A stretch of DNA of 53,568 nucleotides from assembly GCA_003116975.1 (NCBI GenBank), contig BGKB01000276.1, positions 2,726 to 56,293 on the forward strand. The letters run 5' to 3'. Shown piece by piece: positions 39,601 to 48,104 of this stretch. The first letter of the stretch is position 1. Each line of letters opens with the position of its first letter. The DNA is from Aurantiochytrium sp. KH105. Taxonomy: Eukaryota; Sar; Bigyra; Thraustochytrida; Thraustochytriidae. The notes beneath the pieces are model-generated. The model did not search any database. It worked only from the letters and a program-made list of their open reading frames with translations, and was not told the DNA's origin. Made by a program: the position numbers and the translations under genes.

Positions 39601-42168
39601 AAGCAAACCGTTGAGGTCGTCATCGACGGTGCCCCGCCCGTCCATGTCATTGTCGTCGTCATCATCGTTGAGCACGTTGATTTCGAGCTTCTCGCGCTCC
39701 AAGTATCGCAAGAGCTTGTCGTCGACGAGGAGTGGAAATGGAGCGCGGTAGTCAAAGACGGGGTCAGCCGTATTCTGTAGAATGGGCGTGAACGTATCGG
39801 GGAAAGAGAGGAGCTGAAAATGCACAAAGGGGCTTGGGAACGCACGGTCCTTGGCCGGGAGACCTTCGCAACCAAGAATGGTGATCTCGAGCTGGTTTTG
39901 CGCCCTGGCGCGTGCGATCGCCGCGTCCTCGTGTTCTTGATCAATGACCTTGAGACGCTCGATGCGCTCGCGCTCGCCAGGGACCTCGCGGAGATATGTC
40001 TCAAAGAGTGCCTCAATCGGAAGGGCAAGGCGGATGCAAATGGTAAAGGTGCCAAGCACGGATCCGTCGCGCACACTGATAATCTGAGCGTCATCGACCT
40101 GCCATTTGCCTGAGCCATGCAATAGTGGTCGGAGAGAAAGCGCAGTCTGGCCGAGAAGTTCAAAGTCTCCATGGCGAGTACGATTGAGCTCCAGGGTGAG
40201 CGTGTCACTGGCCATGTAGCGCAGGAGGAAGTGATCGACCGCGACGCGGTACGTTGCAGCAAAGTTGAAGTTGGGCGTGAGACCGCTAACCAGAGGCGAG
40301 GTTTGCGTCTCGTAGTCATAAAAGTCGAGCATAACAAAGGTCGTTGCGGCCTGTTCAAGCTTTGTTTTATCGAGCTTGGCATCTTTGATCCAAATCTCAA
40401 TGAGGTTCTCGCCAGGTCCAAAGTCAGACGCTGAGGCCGCGAGCGAGACGATGCTGATGGCATCATCGTCATCACGTGCGTCATCACGACGGCCCTGACG
40501 TGGGGACGATGCGGATGTTGCCTGTTTTTTCGCTTTCTTCAAGAGTTGCTTGATTTGGGCCTCCAGGGCGTGAATCTTTTGCAGTCTGCGCGCGCAGAGC
40601 GTCTCATAGTCTTCGAGCTTGCGCAAAAGTTCATTATTGCTGCCCTTAACCTTGCGTTGCAGGTCGGAGATTTCCTCGTTGAGATCGCGGTTGATGGCCG
40701 TTTGGGCCTTGAGCATGCGCTCTGCCATTTCGAGGTCGCGGCATGTGTTAAGGTGGGTCATTTGAAGATCTTGCAGCTTGCGGTCGCTGGCCGGCGCGGT
40801 TTCAAGGAAGCCGACCTGACTCATGGCCTCTGAGCGCCTCTTGACGAGGGTTAGAGCACGTTCGAGCTCGCTGGCATCGACGCCTGCCTCTCCACTGTAG
40901 AGACGCATTTTGTCTTCGAGCACACTGGATCCGCGTTCGACCTGCTCGAGTTTGAGTTTCAGAGCGTGATTTTCCTGCGAAAGGTGATCGCGTTGCTTGC
41001 AAAGCTGCTCAGCGCTGGACTTGAGCGCAAGGATTTCGGCATGATGCATCTTGGCCGTCTCCTTGAGGTGCTCGATTTGTACCTTTTGCTGGCGGTCGGC
41101 GCGCTCAAGACCGAGAAGTTTGTCGACCTTGGAGCGCGACTCAAATGCATCATTGATGAAGGGGCTCTCACAAAGCGCGGTGATGCGCGTCTCGAGACGA
41201 TGCGCCTCTTCTTTGGTCGTAGCGAGCTCGAGAGCCAGGTCCTCTGCACGTTGTTGATGAAGGGCTAGCTGTTCGTTGTCGTGCTGAAGGGCTTGAATCT
41301 TGCGCCGCAAATCCCGAATGGTACGATTTCCTTCTTCCATCATGTGCACGGTGCGTTCATGAATTTCGGCAGCGGCGCGTGCCTTGGCCTCCAGGTGCTC
41401 GTATCGATTCTTCACGATTCGGATTTGCGCTTCTTTGTCTTGAAGTTCGCGCGTCAGCAAATCGGCGTCCTTGGCACTGAAAGTGCCGTTGCGCGCCGAA
41501 GGCGCGGCAAAAACTTCGCCAGCTTCGCCGCCAATGTTCTTGGTGCCCGGACGGTTCGGGACGGTGGTATCATTTTCTGTGCCGGGTTGCTGGCCGCGAT
41601 GGTGAACGCGGCGGCGGAGGGCATTGTTTTCTTCGTGGAGCTTGCGAATTCGCGTTTCCATGGAAAGAAGCTGCTTTCGAAGGGTCGCCACTGCGTTGCC
41701 GTCACCGCCCGCAGACTTTGGCCTTGGTCGAGCGGCGCTTGGAGCCACTTTACGTCGATTTCCGGGGGCGACGGGCGGTGCAGTTCTGATTTGCTCGCGT
41801 AAGTCGCGATTCTCACGACGAAGACGATCATTCTCCTTGCGCAGACTCTGAATAAGCGCGTCGGCCTCGCGATCGTCCTTTGTCTTTCCTTGTGGGCCTC
41901 TTGAGTTGCCAAGAGCCATGGGCCCGTTGGCTTGTTGATTTTGTTCCTTTGCTACCATGGTCTTGTCGATGAGTTGAAGCTTGGTATGCATTTGCCTCAT
42001 GATCGTCTGTTGTTCGTTGCTTTGGCGTTTAAGGGCTGCATGCTCTTCACGGAGTCGAAGGAATTTTTCCTCCCAGAACGCAGCGTCCTTGGGGCCCTGC
42101 GAGTTCTTGGGCGCATTTCCGCCGAGACGTGGCCCTCCGGCCACGTCGATGCTGTTGCGACCCATCAT
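33655..42168 (-). CDS. RPGRIP1L-like ciliary scaffold with a large EF-hand array
   Basis: One uninterrupted 2,837-residue frame. Residues about 20-560 are coiled coil. About 587-720 is a C2 domain like the first RPGRIP1L C2 (GENLIEIWIKDAKL; FVMLDFYDYETQTSPLVSGL; TPNFNFAATYRV). About 759-896 is a second C2 (NQLEITILGCEGLPAKDR; DPVFDYRAPFPL). From about 974 to 2640 run about 20 EF-hand-like motifs. Loops able to bind Ca2+ include DKDGDGFITRAD, DKNKDGKISLVE, DRDGDGFIQYHE, DANHDGHVSFEE, DTDYSGQITYED, DIDGNGRISFAE and DQDGDGFISYDE; others (DPKRKGMVSYKD, EPDAHGQVSRHA) are degenerate. The last ~145 residues resemble the RPGR-interacting C2 domain, ending VAKVSLSLQALDLL. RPGRIP1L organises the ciliary transition zone; the animal proteins have no EF-hands. 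Confidence 0.87.
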   Translation of the reverse strand: MMGRNSIDVAGGPRLGGNAPKNSQGPKDAAFWEEKFLRLREEHAALKRQSNEQQTIMRQMHTKLQLIDKTMVAKEQNQQANGPMALGNSRGPQGKTKDDREADALIQSLRKENDRLRRENRDLREQIRTAPPVAPGNRRKVAPSAARPRPKSAGGDGNAVATLRKQLLSMETRIRKLHEENNALRRRVHHRGQQPGTENDTTVPNRPGTKNIGGEAGEVFAAPSARNGTFSAKDADLLTRELQDKEAQIRIVKNRYEHLEAKARAAAEIHERTVHMMEEGNRTIRDLRRKIQALQHDNEQLALHQQRAEDLALELATTKEEAHRLETRITALCESPFINDAFESRSKVDKLLGLERADRQQKVQIEHLKETAKMHHAEILALKSSAEQLCKQRDHLSQENHALKLKLEQVERGSSVLEDKMRLYSGEAGVDASELERALTLVKRRSEAMSQVGFLETAPASDRKLQDLQMTHLNTCRDLEMAERMLKAQTAINRDLNEEISDLQRKVKGSNNELLRKLEDYETLCARRLQKIHALEAQIKQLLKKAKKQATSASSPRQGRRDDARDDDDAISIVSLAASASDFGPGENLIEIWIKDAKLDKTKLEQAATTFVMLDFYDYETQTSPLVSGLTPNFNFAATYRVAVDHFLLRYMASDTLTLELNRTRHGDFELLGQTALSLRPLLHGSGKWQVDDAQIISVRDGSVLGTFTICIRLALPIEALFETYLREVPGERERIERLKVIDQEHEDAAIARARAQNQLEITILGCEGLPAKDRAFPSPFVHFQLLSFPDTFTPILQNTADPVFDYRAPFPLLVDDKLLRYLEREKLEINVLNDDDDDNDMDGRGTVDDDLNGLLGKTVIPLAKLAQGKAVSGRYPLRDVDGCEAGTVEIRLAWRSPLLTVEDAGLNDVMALSEDHLQQVIRKFNTDGAVDWRRFLRSANDRVQGIRMRLCTAIERAEDGGIHAFAACRHLDKDGDGFITRADLGQALEDLGVSVTEEELDDFLLAIDEGRQGRVSYSIFLQAVEAPSAGEQKVVKALRILQAKEVDLERPFQRRQVEGLLSTRDFCRVLRDLGFRLHEHETLLRDPREESDFEEEGDDEDKISTRPVRVGPEHTTRRQGPDRQDNAQAAHREHEIHANAQPAHVELYERKKLEFQDRLARAAQATEEVHAGSFAEREALLGLYGTGADNSATRLQSNFRSYWTRSQLREGEAKAALSGSGSGAGAIVDAEDVLRHALAQKSSSFDLRAALAARDKRRSGYIPAGHFVRALVESELEMQSSQAMALALCFAADHDDSTEARAHEDADNDTQNPSRRRRQVDYNEFVRFARFQPRNVSGLTFQICNALLQVRSPAIFYEVDVQRRGVVSRRAFAKALRANVPSLSSYDAKVLMDIFDADSNGEVDYRAFVRFAQGQSVAVALASVEARLRDRIQAMVDNGIQISQAFEHFDKNKDGKISLVEFSKALRSLRIDVNRKESQALFSRFDPKRKGMVSYKDFVKFLHAKESGERIDLMDPANIDDQALSAARKRLQNITRNALAAGMTLHGPFEHYDWTRTGSIAPIMFERACGMLGLPLTHAEIQALASKFASKDGRKVNYQAFVEWTLVDRVLARDVVDKLRTMGEHSRITTVFEHFDPEKKGEVTRKDFQAGLAQLGLDGLGQEERIALFEQFDRDGDGFIQYHEFAKVLRAGNTSGPGPSGTAVSPRVSVGQNSARSHPESPRQGEILAREDLRKLRAALEIRDVAFTGKLSAEAFGEALAEVGVENGDLAPLTDAEGNVLYKRFLKQQEGNQEYIDAVFRKVCKLIVNRAAAAGGDLSVPFAHFNQDGSPVAALTYEGFKTGLEALAFDLVPAEVHALVERFDANHDGHVSFEEFAEAVRKEQSAASQTVQSPRSPRQEGVRLSEHQMMLVKRLVYAGRRRGVNFRALFAHHGAKASSLQLRKESFLAALRKVDPAVPHDALEDLALVLDTESTGVVEYARLLHLAECESGSALAVAQLGEQVRAMVEEQVELQGNIRVPMTHFDRRRKGHFDLEAWKRAIKDLALEAPDRVVVGLFEKINVSGSGKADFGEFAAFIQDPEFGPQLERKIRKLIMSSVLAEEWTRDPQKEIRKFDEDGTGFVDKHGLRSAAKKLGLALSREEIARIILRFDPNGAGSAKVQAVAQWLEEQVKLARQAVTIADRLRRKLRDGGVQLQQLLTPGAGGVNPKPVFLSQLLGTSQQLGLEERDAHLLADCFVFAGTGGQVDTQECLDFVNGGVELTVAAPASPRSSSRRARRNSGVNLETSVDTAMHEFQTLLKKAHDRGVDYRKSFEHFDTDYSGQITYEDFETGLRDLGFELSKEQLGAMFARFAGSKRRTIKYRRFLRECLPADVAFVEEVADKLRHLIEKRVSRLGRGGLEKTFRHFEPDAHGQVSRHAFRRGLEVLHFDLSDSEVRALLDKFDIDGNGRISFAEFVAFAQGEDASAVPGAKRRQADRDADEIAQQLRALVRKAHQKGVAYRQSFEHFDPHYAGFIDADDFRRGLEQLGIDVKPEHVRLLIERFAGKDSRVRYRDFLRAVAPEEEATVEEVADKFRRMLGRVASLRKAFRHFERNADGLISRKAFRDGLGHLNLELTDGEVRMIMDIFDQDGDGFISYDEFVDFAAGKGGIPARGNASPRRRQRAGSSHEQQQFGNEGAAAEALSSESLTLHVRSIKLGKLHTELERVFLQFSLPDKEIVRTPAAACSGTHKRQTIKCDQRKTISAITGSRTRKALKAALRTGKAYLDLELVGVRPSGRSKTLGRTRVDLVELLEEMRDLDGDDLEVYDRDNRVVAKVSLSLQALDLLQVLQRRA

Positions 42169-43263
42169 GGTGGTGCTTTCGCCCGCCTGTCGCGCGCGGG
42201 CGAGACGGGTGCGCTGCTTGCTGGCGTTTGCTTGTCCTCAAGCAAGGATGTGCGGTCCGTTTAAACGACACAAGCGCAGCAGCGCGTTGTCGCAGGCAGT
42301 CCCGTCGTCGTTCGTGCCGGCGTTGAGAACTTTCTGGCAAACGGACTCGCCGGTCAGGGTCCGAGCGTCTTTGCAAGCTCAACGGCGCGCTGCGCAGCCC
42401 CTGCGCGCGCGGCGACCTTGCCGCGCGACTGTCGCGCGCTGCGCGCGCTTGCCCGCTGCAGGTTTCGGGCTTGAAGGTTGCCGTTACGATTTTGCTGCCC
42501 CCGCCCCGGACTCACCCTGAGTGTCCCATCCTCACCAAGGTGGCGCGTCCCAAACAAACACTGTCTGGCGCGTCCCCAACACAGCGAGTACCGAGACAAG
42601 TAAGCAAACCCGCGCGCGCGCCCCGTGGCTGGCGCACGAGCCAGCCAGAAGAACTGCGGACCGAAGAGCGGGGAACGGCCGTCGGCACGAGCGAGGGCTG
42701 CCCAGCCTTCCGGCACGCCCGCAAGTTTGTCGTCCCTGCCGCGGCTGCTTTCTGGGGTCTCTCTCTCCCTCCTCCTCGCCGCGACGGAGAGCGAGCAGCT
42801 GCGCAGCTTAGCTTGCCCAGCGAAGCGAGACCACGCTAAAGCGCCAACGACCCGCGGGCCCGAGCCGGCCTCCGCTGGCCTCGGCCGCCGGCCGGGCGAG
42901 GCGAGGAGGGCCGAGTTCGGAGCGGAGGCGCTGGTCCTCGGGCGAGCTGAGCTGACCGTCGCGAGGATGATCGGTGTCGAGGTGTAATCTTATCCAAGAG
43001 AGAGACGCACGCAAAAAGCATTCGCTCCGTCGAGCCGAAGCCTCGAAGGCCTCGGCCTCGGCCACGACCGCCGGCGAGCGAGCGAGCGAGCGAGCGAGCG
43101 GGGGAGGCGGGCCCGGCGCGGCGCGCGCGGGCGTGCAGAGCCTGGACTGTCAAGCCCCGCGGCCGTCGCCCGCGCCTGAGCCTGAGCGCGAGTTCGGGCG
43201 ATCGTGCAGGCCTCGCGGGAGACGAGACGAGACGAGACGAGACGAGACGAGACGAGACGAGAC
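42169..43263. other. Divergent GC-rich region, RPGRIP1L-like / CRAL-TRIO
   Basis: 1.1 kb with no credible gene. It contains (GCGA)n at about 43076-43100 and (GACGA)n just before the + strand ATG. Long GC-rich ORFs on both strands lack family resemblance. Confidence 0.5.
43219..43263. repeat. (GACGA)n pentanucleotide array
   Basis: Eight or nine copies of GACGA/GAGAC abut the ATG at 43264, so the array would be the immediate 5' UTR of the CRAL-TRIO gene. Confidence 0.93.
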
Positions 43264-44800
43264 ATGCTGCTGCTCGTGACGCCGCGCGCGCTCGCGGAGC
43301 ACCTCGCGCACGCGCTGGGCGTGGATGGAGGACTAGCCCTGCTCGCGTTTGTGGTTGGAATCTACGCGGTCTTGGGCCGCGCAGCGCGCGAGGTTCTCGA
43401 ACGAGGAGGGCTCGACGTGAGCGTCGAGGTGCAGGTCTCGCTCGGTCTGGTTCTTGTAGGCGTACTTGCGCTGCTGGATGTGCGAGAGCTGGAACAGCGG
43501 CCCAAAGCAAAGAGCAACCCAAGCTCGAGAAGAGCTTCGAGCGCGCAGCACGGAAATAAAGAGGCAGCGGAGGATTGCCCCGACAGCAGCAGCGAAGATT
43601 GTAATAGCGCAGGTCGCGAGACAACTGCGGGAGCCTCGCTTCGTCGCTATGCGTCGTCGATGCCGCTCGTGCCGTCGGCTGACTTGGAGCCATGGTGGAC
43701 GCCGCGCGAGGAAAACTTTAGCGGAAAACAAGAAGCGGCCATTCAGGAACTACTCGCGAGCCATTTCGGAGATGAGGCGCCTGCGGAGAAGCGCAAGGGT
43801 CTCGAGAGGATTATTGTCAATGGCGACGCGCGTGCAGCGGCGATTCGGGCGCTCGTTGCGCGTCAATTCGACGTGAGCGCTGCGCGCAAGCTTGTGGATG
43901 ACATGCTGCAATGGCGGGCGGAAAATCACGTTGACGAAGTGCTCAAGTACCCAATTCCGGAGGAGACGCTACGAAAGATTCGCTCGTGCTTGTTTGACGG
44001 GTTTTGTGGTGTGTGCAATCAGGGGTGCCCGGTGTACATTGTTTTTGGCGGCCGCATGGATCTTGCCGAGTGCAAGCGTCTTACCAGCGTTGACGAGATC
44101 GTCAAGTATCATGTGCAGGTGATGGAGTACAACATGAATGTGTACTATCCTATGATTTCTAGGATGACCGGACGGACAACCTCGCGGGTGACGATGCTCC
44201 TGGATCTCAAAGGTTTTGGGGGCCATAATGTCAAGCCATCGTTTTGGGAGACAATCAACGGTACGTTTGCTTTAGAAGGATGGTAAGCGTTGTGAAGAGG
44301 GTTTTAGACGAGGATAATTGGAAGAGTTGGAAGACTGCATGCGAACAAAAAGGCGCTGACAAAAGACTATCGGCCCACGATACATTTTCTATTTTTGTTG
44401 TCGCATTTTTGATGACTCCAAAAATCGCACAGCCTTGGCGGCAATTGATAATGTGTTTTACTACGAGTGGCTGAACAAAGTGATTATTGTGAACGCGGGT
44501 TTATTCTTCAAATTCTTTTGGCGAACCGCCGCGCCTCTGCTGCAGCCTGAAACGAAACGCAAGTTCTTTGTGATTGATACCAAAAAGCTTACAGACCATA
44601 TTCCACGGCATCAGCTCCCAGAGCGCTTTGGTGGTCTCGTTGCGGATGAGGGCAGCTTTTGCAGTAAGGATAACCCTTGGACCAATCACTACCGCAAGTT
44701 TGACAAATATGTGCGAGAGCAGGCTGAGCAGCACAAGAACCAGGGTGAGCCTCCCGTGATTGCAACGACGGTAAAGAGTTCTTCTTCCTCAAACAAATAA
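43264..44800 (+). CDS. CRAL-TRIO (Sec14-like) lipid-transfer domain protein with N-terminal hydrophobic segments (one intron)
   Basis: Exons 43264-44260 and 44433-44800 join in phase 1 to give 454 residues. Residues about 140-235 form the CRAL-TRIO N-terminal helices (FDVSAARKLVDDMLQWRAEN). The lipid-binding domain follows: VYIVFGGRMDL, VTMLLDLKGFGG, then across the splice site ETINALAAIDNVFYYEWLNK, and VIIVNAGLFFKFFWRTAAPLL. KFFVIDTKKL and LPERFGGLV close it. Sec14-type domains carry phosphoinositides or other hydrophobic ligands between membranes. The first ~80 residues hold two hydrophobic stretches (GGLALLAFVVGIYAVLG and VQVSLGLVLVGVLALLD), implying membrane anchoring. If translation began at the downstream Met near 43660 they would be absent. 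Confidence 0.85.
44261..44432 (+). other. Spliceosomal intron in the CRAL-TRIO gene (172 nt)
   Basis: G|GTACGT at the 5' end and CGCACAG|C at the 3' end, phase 1. Splicing creates an Ala codon and restores the conserved CRAL-TRIO strand-helix. Without it the frame ends 8 codons later, after the sequence ALEGW. Confidence 0.9.
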
Positions 44801-46246
44801 TACCAGCAATGTGGCGAAAGAAAGAATGCGGCGTCGGCAACGTCGTCACAAGAAACAAATGGTCAACTAGCTAGCGAGCTGATTGGAGATCAACTGGTTA
44901 TCCCCCAAAACTAGCTGGCCAATTGTCTTGCTGATTGGAGAGATGGACTAAGCCCTTTTGAAATATTAAGCTTTGCGTGTTTGCTTGGACGCTTCGGGTT
45001 GGCAAGAGCGCGAGGTCGCACATGTTGACTTGACACCGTCTCCCACCCCAAAAATGCTGCCGCGGATCGTGACGATCTGCGGCAAAATGTCTCTGAATTT
45101 ATCTACACTAAAAGGTTTGCATGTCTTTGTGATTCTTCGGATTGTCAAGATGAAAAATGGGGAGTGTGGAAACACACTAGAGTAAGCCTCGTTGAGTTGA
45201 CATCCGCGCCCGAGGGTGCGGACGTTGTCAGCATAACTTTGCTTCGGCAAAAAGACCCGCGCTCTCTTTTTGCAGACTCGGCTCTTCCGGCTCAAAGCTT
45301 GCGCTCTTCGCCGGCGTCTTGGCCTCCACGCACCAACCGTTTCCAGCTGGGCGCACTGCATCCCACGCGAGGGGTGTTTCGCCATCTCTGGCTGGCACTT
45401 TCTACCTTGGTGCCCGAGGACTTTCCCACGGCCTGAATGCCCGCGTCGGGAGCGAACTCCCGCGCGAGCGGGCGGGCCGGCGTCTCCGCCGTCCGCCGCG
45501 TTCGTGTGCCGTGCTGCCGACCTTGGTGAGTTTCCGCACTGCCCGCCGTTGTGATCCCGCGCTCATTCGCTGGCAGCCAGCCATTCATCCCGGCCGGGGC
45601 GCCCGTTGCGAATGCGACCTAAACGCGCGGTTAGGTCCCTTTACCAGATTGGACGTCGTTGGGAAAAAATCCCGCGGGGGCTAGCAGCTACCTAGCGAGA
45701 GGTAGAGCCGCAACAAGAAGGACGCGCGGAAAGCGAAGCGAGGGAGCGGCGGCCGGCGGCAGAGCGCGGACGTGGCGCAGGGCGCGAGGCGCGAGGGCCG
45801 CGGCGGCCGGCAGGCCAGTCTGCCCCGCGCGCAACCTACTTCCGCGCGCGGGGTGTCGTGCGCGCCCGGCGCGAGACAGACCACGCGGGGCGACACGTGT
45901 CGCTCACGGCGAAGGAACAGCAGGCAGCAAGCAGACCGGCCGGCCTCTCGAGCAGGCAACGCTCGCGGGTTCGCGGGGACTTCTTGCGCACGGGAGACCA
46001 GGCGAGCGCGGAACCAGAAAGGGTGAAGGGCTCGACTTTGTCCGCTTCGCTCGGCTTCCCGAAGGTCAAGCACCTCACGAACGGAGTATATATACAATAG
46101 TCTTTCGGGTGGGTCTGCCTTTTCTTTTGGGGGGTCTGTCTTCCGGTCCTTTATAGAGACAATCAGGCACGAATCGCAGAACTCGACAGAAAGAGTTTCA
46201 TTGTAGCTTGCTGTACGCGTGAAGCAACGTTGACTCAATCCACAGG
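44801..46246. other. Gene-free region upstream of the 195-residue gene
   Basis: 1.4 kb. GCTGATTGGAGA occurs twice (about 44877-44888 and 44930-44941). The rest is GC-rich with unconvincing ORFs on both strands, until a TATA box at 46087. CACAG|G directly before the ATG resembles a splice acceptor, so a 5'-UTR intron is possible. Confidence 0.5.
46087..46094 (+). promoter_or_regulatory. TATA box
   Basis: TATATATA in GC-rich surroundings, 153 bp upstream of the ATG at 46247. Initiation about 30 bp downstream would leave a 5' UTR of roughly 125 nt, unless spliced. Confidence 0.6.
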
Positions 46247-46834
46247 ATGCTGAACGATCTCCGCAACGGCGCCGAGGGCAGTTTGCAGAGCAGCCGCGGC
46301 GGAAAGGAACAAGAAGGAGGTGGACCGAAAGACAAGAATGGCCCGGAGTTTGTGAACTTGCGAGGCATCGTTGGACGCGTCCATTCGTCCAAGCTTACGG
46401 AAGCGGAACTGAAACAGCTAGAAGATCACGATCTGTGGCCAGCATCGAAAACCAAGGGCAAGTTCTTTCATGAATTTGATCAATCACAGATTGATGTTCT
46501 CAGCACCGTGCGAGATCTGGTGTGGAAGCGCCAAATTAAACAAGAGTTCCCAGACAACGATCGTTTGCGGCAAGAACTGGAAAATAAGCGGTTACAACAC
46601 GAAGAAGCCGCTCGCAGGCAAGCACCCGCACCCCCTCTACCTCCGGCGATGTCGAATACTCTTTTGTCAGGCGCATCTGGCCAGCACGCGTCGGCTCTCC
46701 ATCAGCACCGGCAAATGGAAAACGCGAGCAACTTTGTGTACGGACTCACGCAACAACAACAGCAACAGCAACGGCAGTCGGATCGTCATGCAGGACAAGA
46801 TGCTTCGTTCGACGGTGGCGTGTACGGTGACTAG
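46247..46834 (+). CDS. Hypothetical protein, 195 residues, helical with poly-Gln tail
   Basis: I do not recognise a family. The N-terminus is Gly/Ser/Lys-rich. Residues about 35-120 look folded and helical: EFVNLRGIVGRVHSSKLTEA, then LKQLEDHDLWPASK, then IDVLSTVRDLVWKRQIKQEF. A charged helix (LRQELENKRLQHEEAARRQ) and a Pro/Ala hinge follow. The C-terminal part is low complexity with seven consecutive Gln. A TATA box upstream and a C-rich start context support expression. It is a same-strand neighbour of eIF4A but separated by 1.7 kb, so no functional link is implied. Confidence 0.65.
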   Translation: MLNDLRNGAEGSLQSSRGGKEQEGGGPKDKNGPEFVNLRGIVGRVHSSKLTEAELKQLEDHDLWPASKTKGKFFHEFDQSQIDVLSTVRDLVWKRQIKQEFPDNDRLRQELENKRLQHEEAARRQAPAPPLPPAMSNTLLSGASGQHASALHQHRQMENASNFVYGLTQQQQQQQRQSDRHAGQDASFDGGVYGD

Positions 46835-48104
46835 CGAGAGTGCTGCTGGAGGACGACAGGAATGGAAAGAGGAAGTCGAGGCGGAGTCAATGTGATTTAC
46901 GATTACGAGAATTTGCCATCGGCGCGTGATCTCGCGCCGATGGCGGGGAACTGGAAAGAAAAGGAGGGGAAAAGAAGGAAGAGCGACGAAGCGCGCGCAA
47001 CAACAAACAATAAATAAGCCTTGATTGTAGTTCATCCTACCATGGGCTCACCCCACACCGATCAGCAGAGGCAATTGGAAAAGGGAAAAGATGGAAAACT
47101 TTGCAAGCGGTGTTGCAGGAACGCCGGCAGTGCAGACACGTCTCATTCCCTAAGGATTCTCATCTTATCCCATTCTACTTTACATCACTTATGGTTATCC
47201 TTTCCTACTTCTTCATCAAGCTCCTGAGATATGGAAAAGAGGATCTCCGATTATGATCGACACACCCGCACACATATGCGCTGGGTACTGTTGTTGACAC
47301 GAAGAAGACTGTGAGTCCTGCTCTTTTACACGACGGCCGGATAGGCTATGGTCTGAATTTATAAGCTGCTTTTCCACTATGTATTCGTTTCATCTGTGAT
47401 TGATTAGATTGCAAGGTCATGGAAGATACTGGCTGATTGCTCGCAAGGCTTCTCAGAGTTCCCCTGCGGCCAACCAAGCCATCAATCCGGGCCGCCAAGC
47501 TTCCCATGTTCCAGATGTTTGAGCCCGAATTCCGAGAGCGCTCAGAACGTTCTATGATGGTTCTATAATAGTTCCTTTCGCGTTCTCTTACTTTAAAAAT
47601 GCCCCAATTCTTGACGACATCGCGGCTTCCGAGCACGAAATGTATAGAAAACGACTAGAGAACTTCTACGTGGTCCGAGTTCCCTTCGGGAAACCATCCG
47701 ATGTTTCTCCGAGAGGCGACCGCTAGTAACGAACTTTCCCACAGATATCCGCTCACACAGCTTCCCTGAATCTTCTCGGCAGACCTCGGGAGGAGGCGCC
47801 CTGGCGACGTTCTCCCCACAGCTCACCCGTCGCTGGCCCGTCATCCTCTGTTCCGCCCCATTTAAAAACCCGCAGCAGTAGTGGCCACGGACTGGCTTCC
47901 CCACTCACAGCTGTCCGCGAGCCCTTGGGCTGCGGGCGTTTTCGCGCGGCCTTCGTTCGTATTTATGGGCACAAAGTGGTATCCCCGAGAAGACGTGTGA
48001 ACGCAGTGGAGGCGAGGTGCGGGGCGGCTCGAAATGGATGGTGCAGAGATAGACCGGTTTCCGCCCCGCCGCGTCGCTGTCACGCGTCGACAGGGCCGGC
48101 GCGG
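46835..48104. other. Intergenic region 5' of the eIF4A motif cluster
   Basis: AT-richer sequence than elsewhere, with no credible ORF. GAA/TTC-rich stretches at 47520-47720 include the palindrome AGAACGTTCT (47544-47553). AATAAA occurs at about 47009, probably for the upstream gene. Confidence 0.45.

Noticed and set aside
43333..43731. A - strand frame with a superficial EMC5-like pattern
   Set aside because: It lacks any second membrane segment and lies opposite the CRAL-TRIO gene; the resemblance is to scattered residues only.
44281..44474. Short frames inside the CRAL-TRIO intron
   Set aside because: They start with alternative codons and vanish once the GTACGT...CAG intron is removed, which restores the conserved domain.
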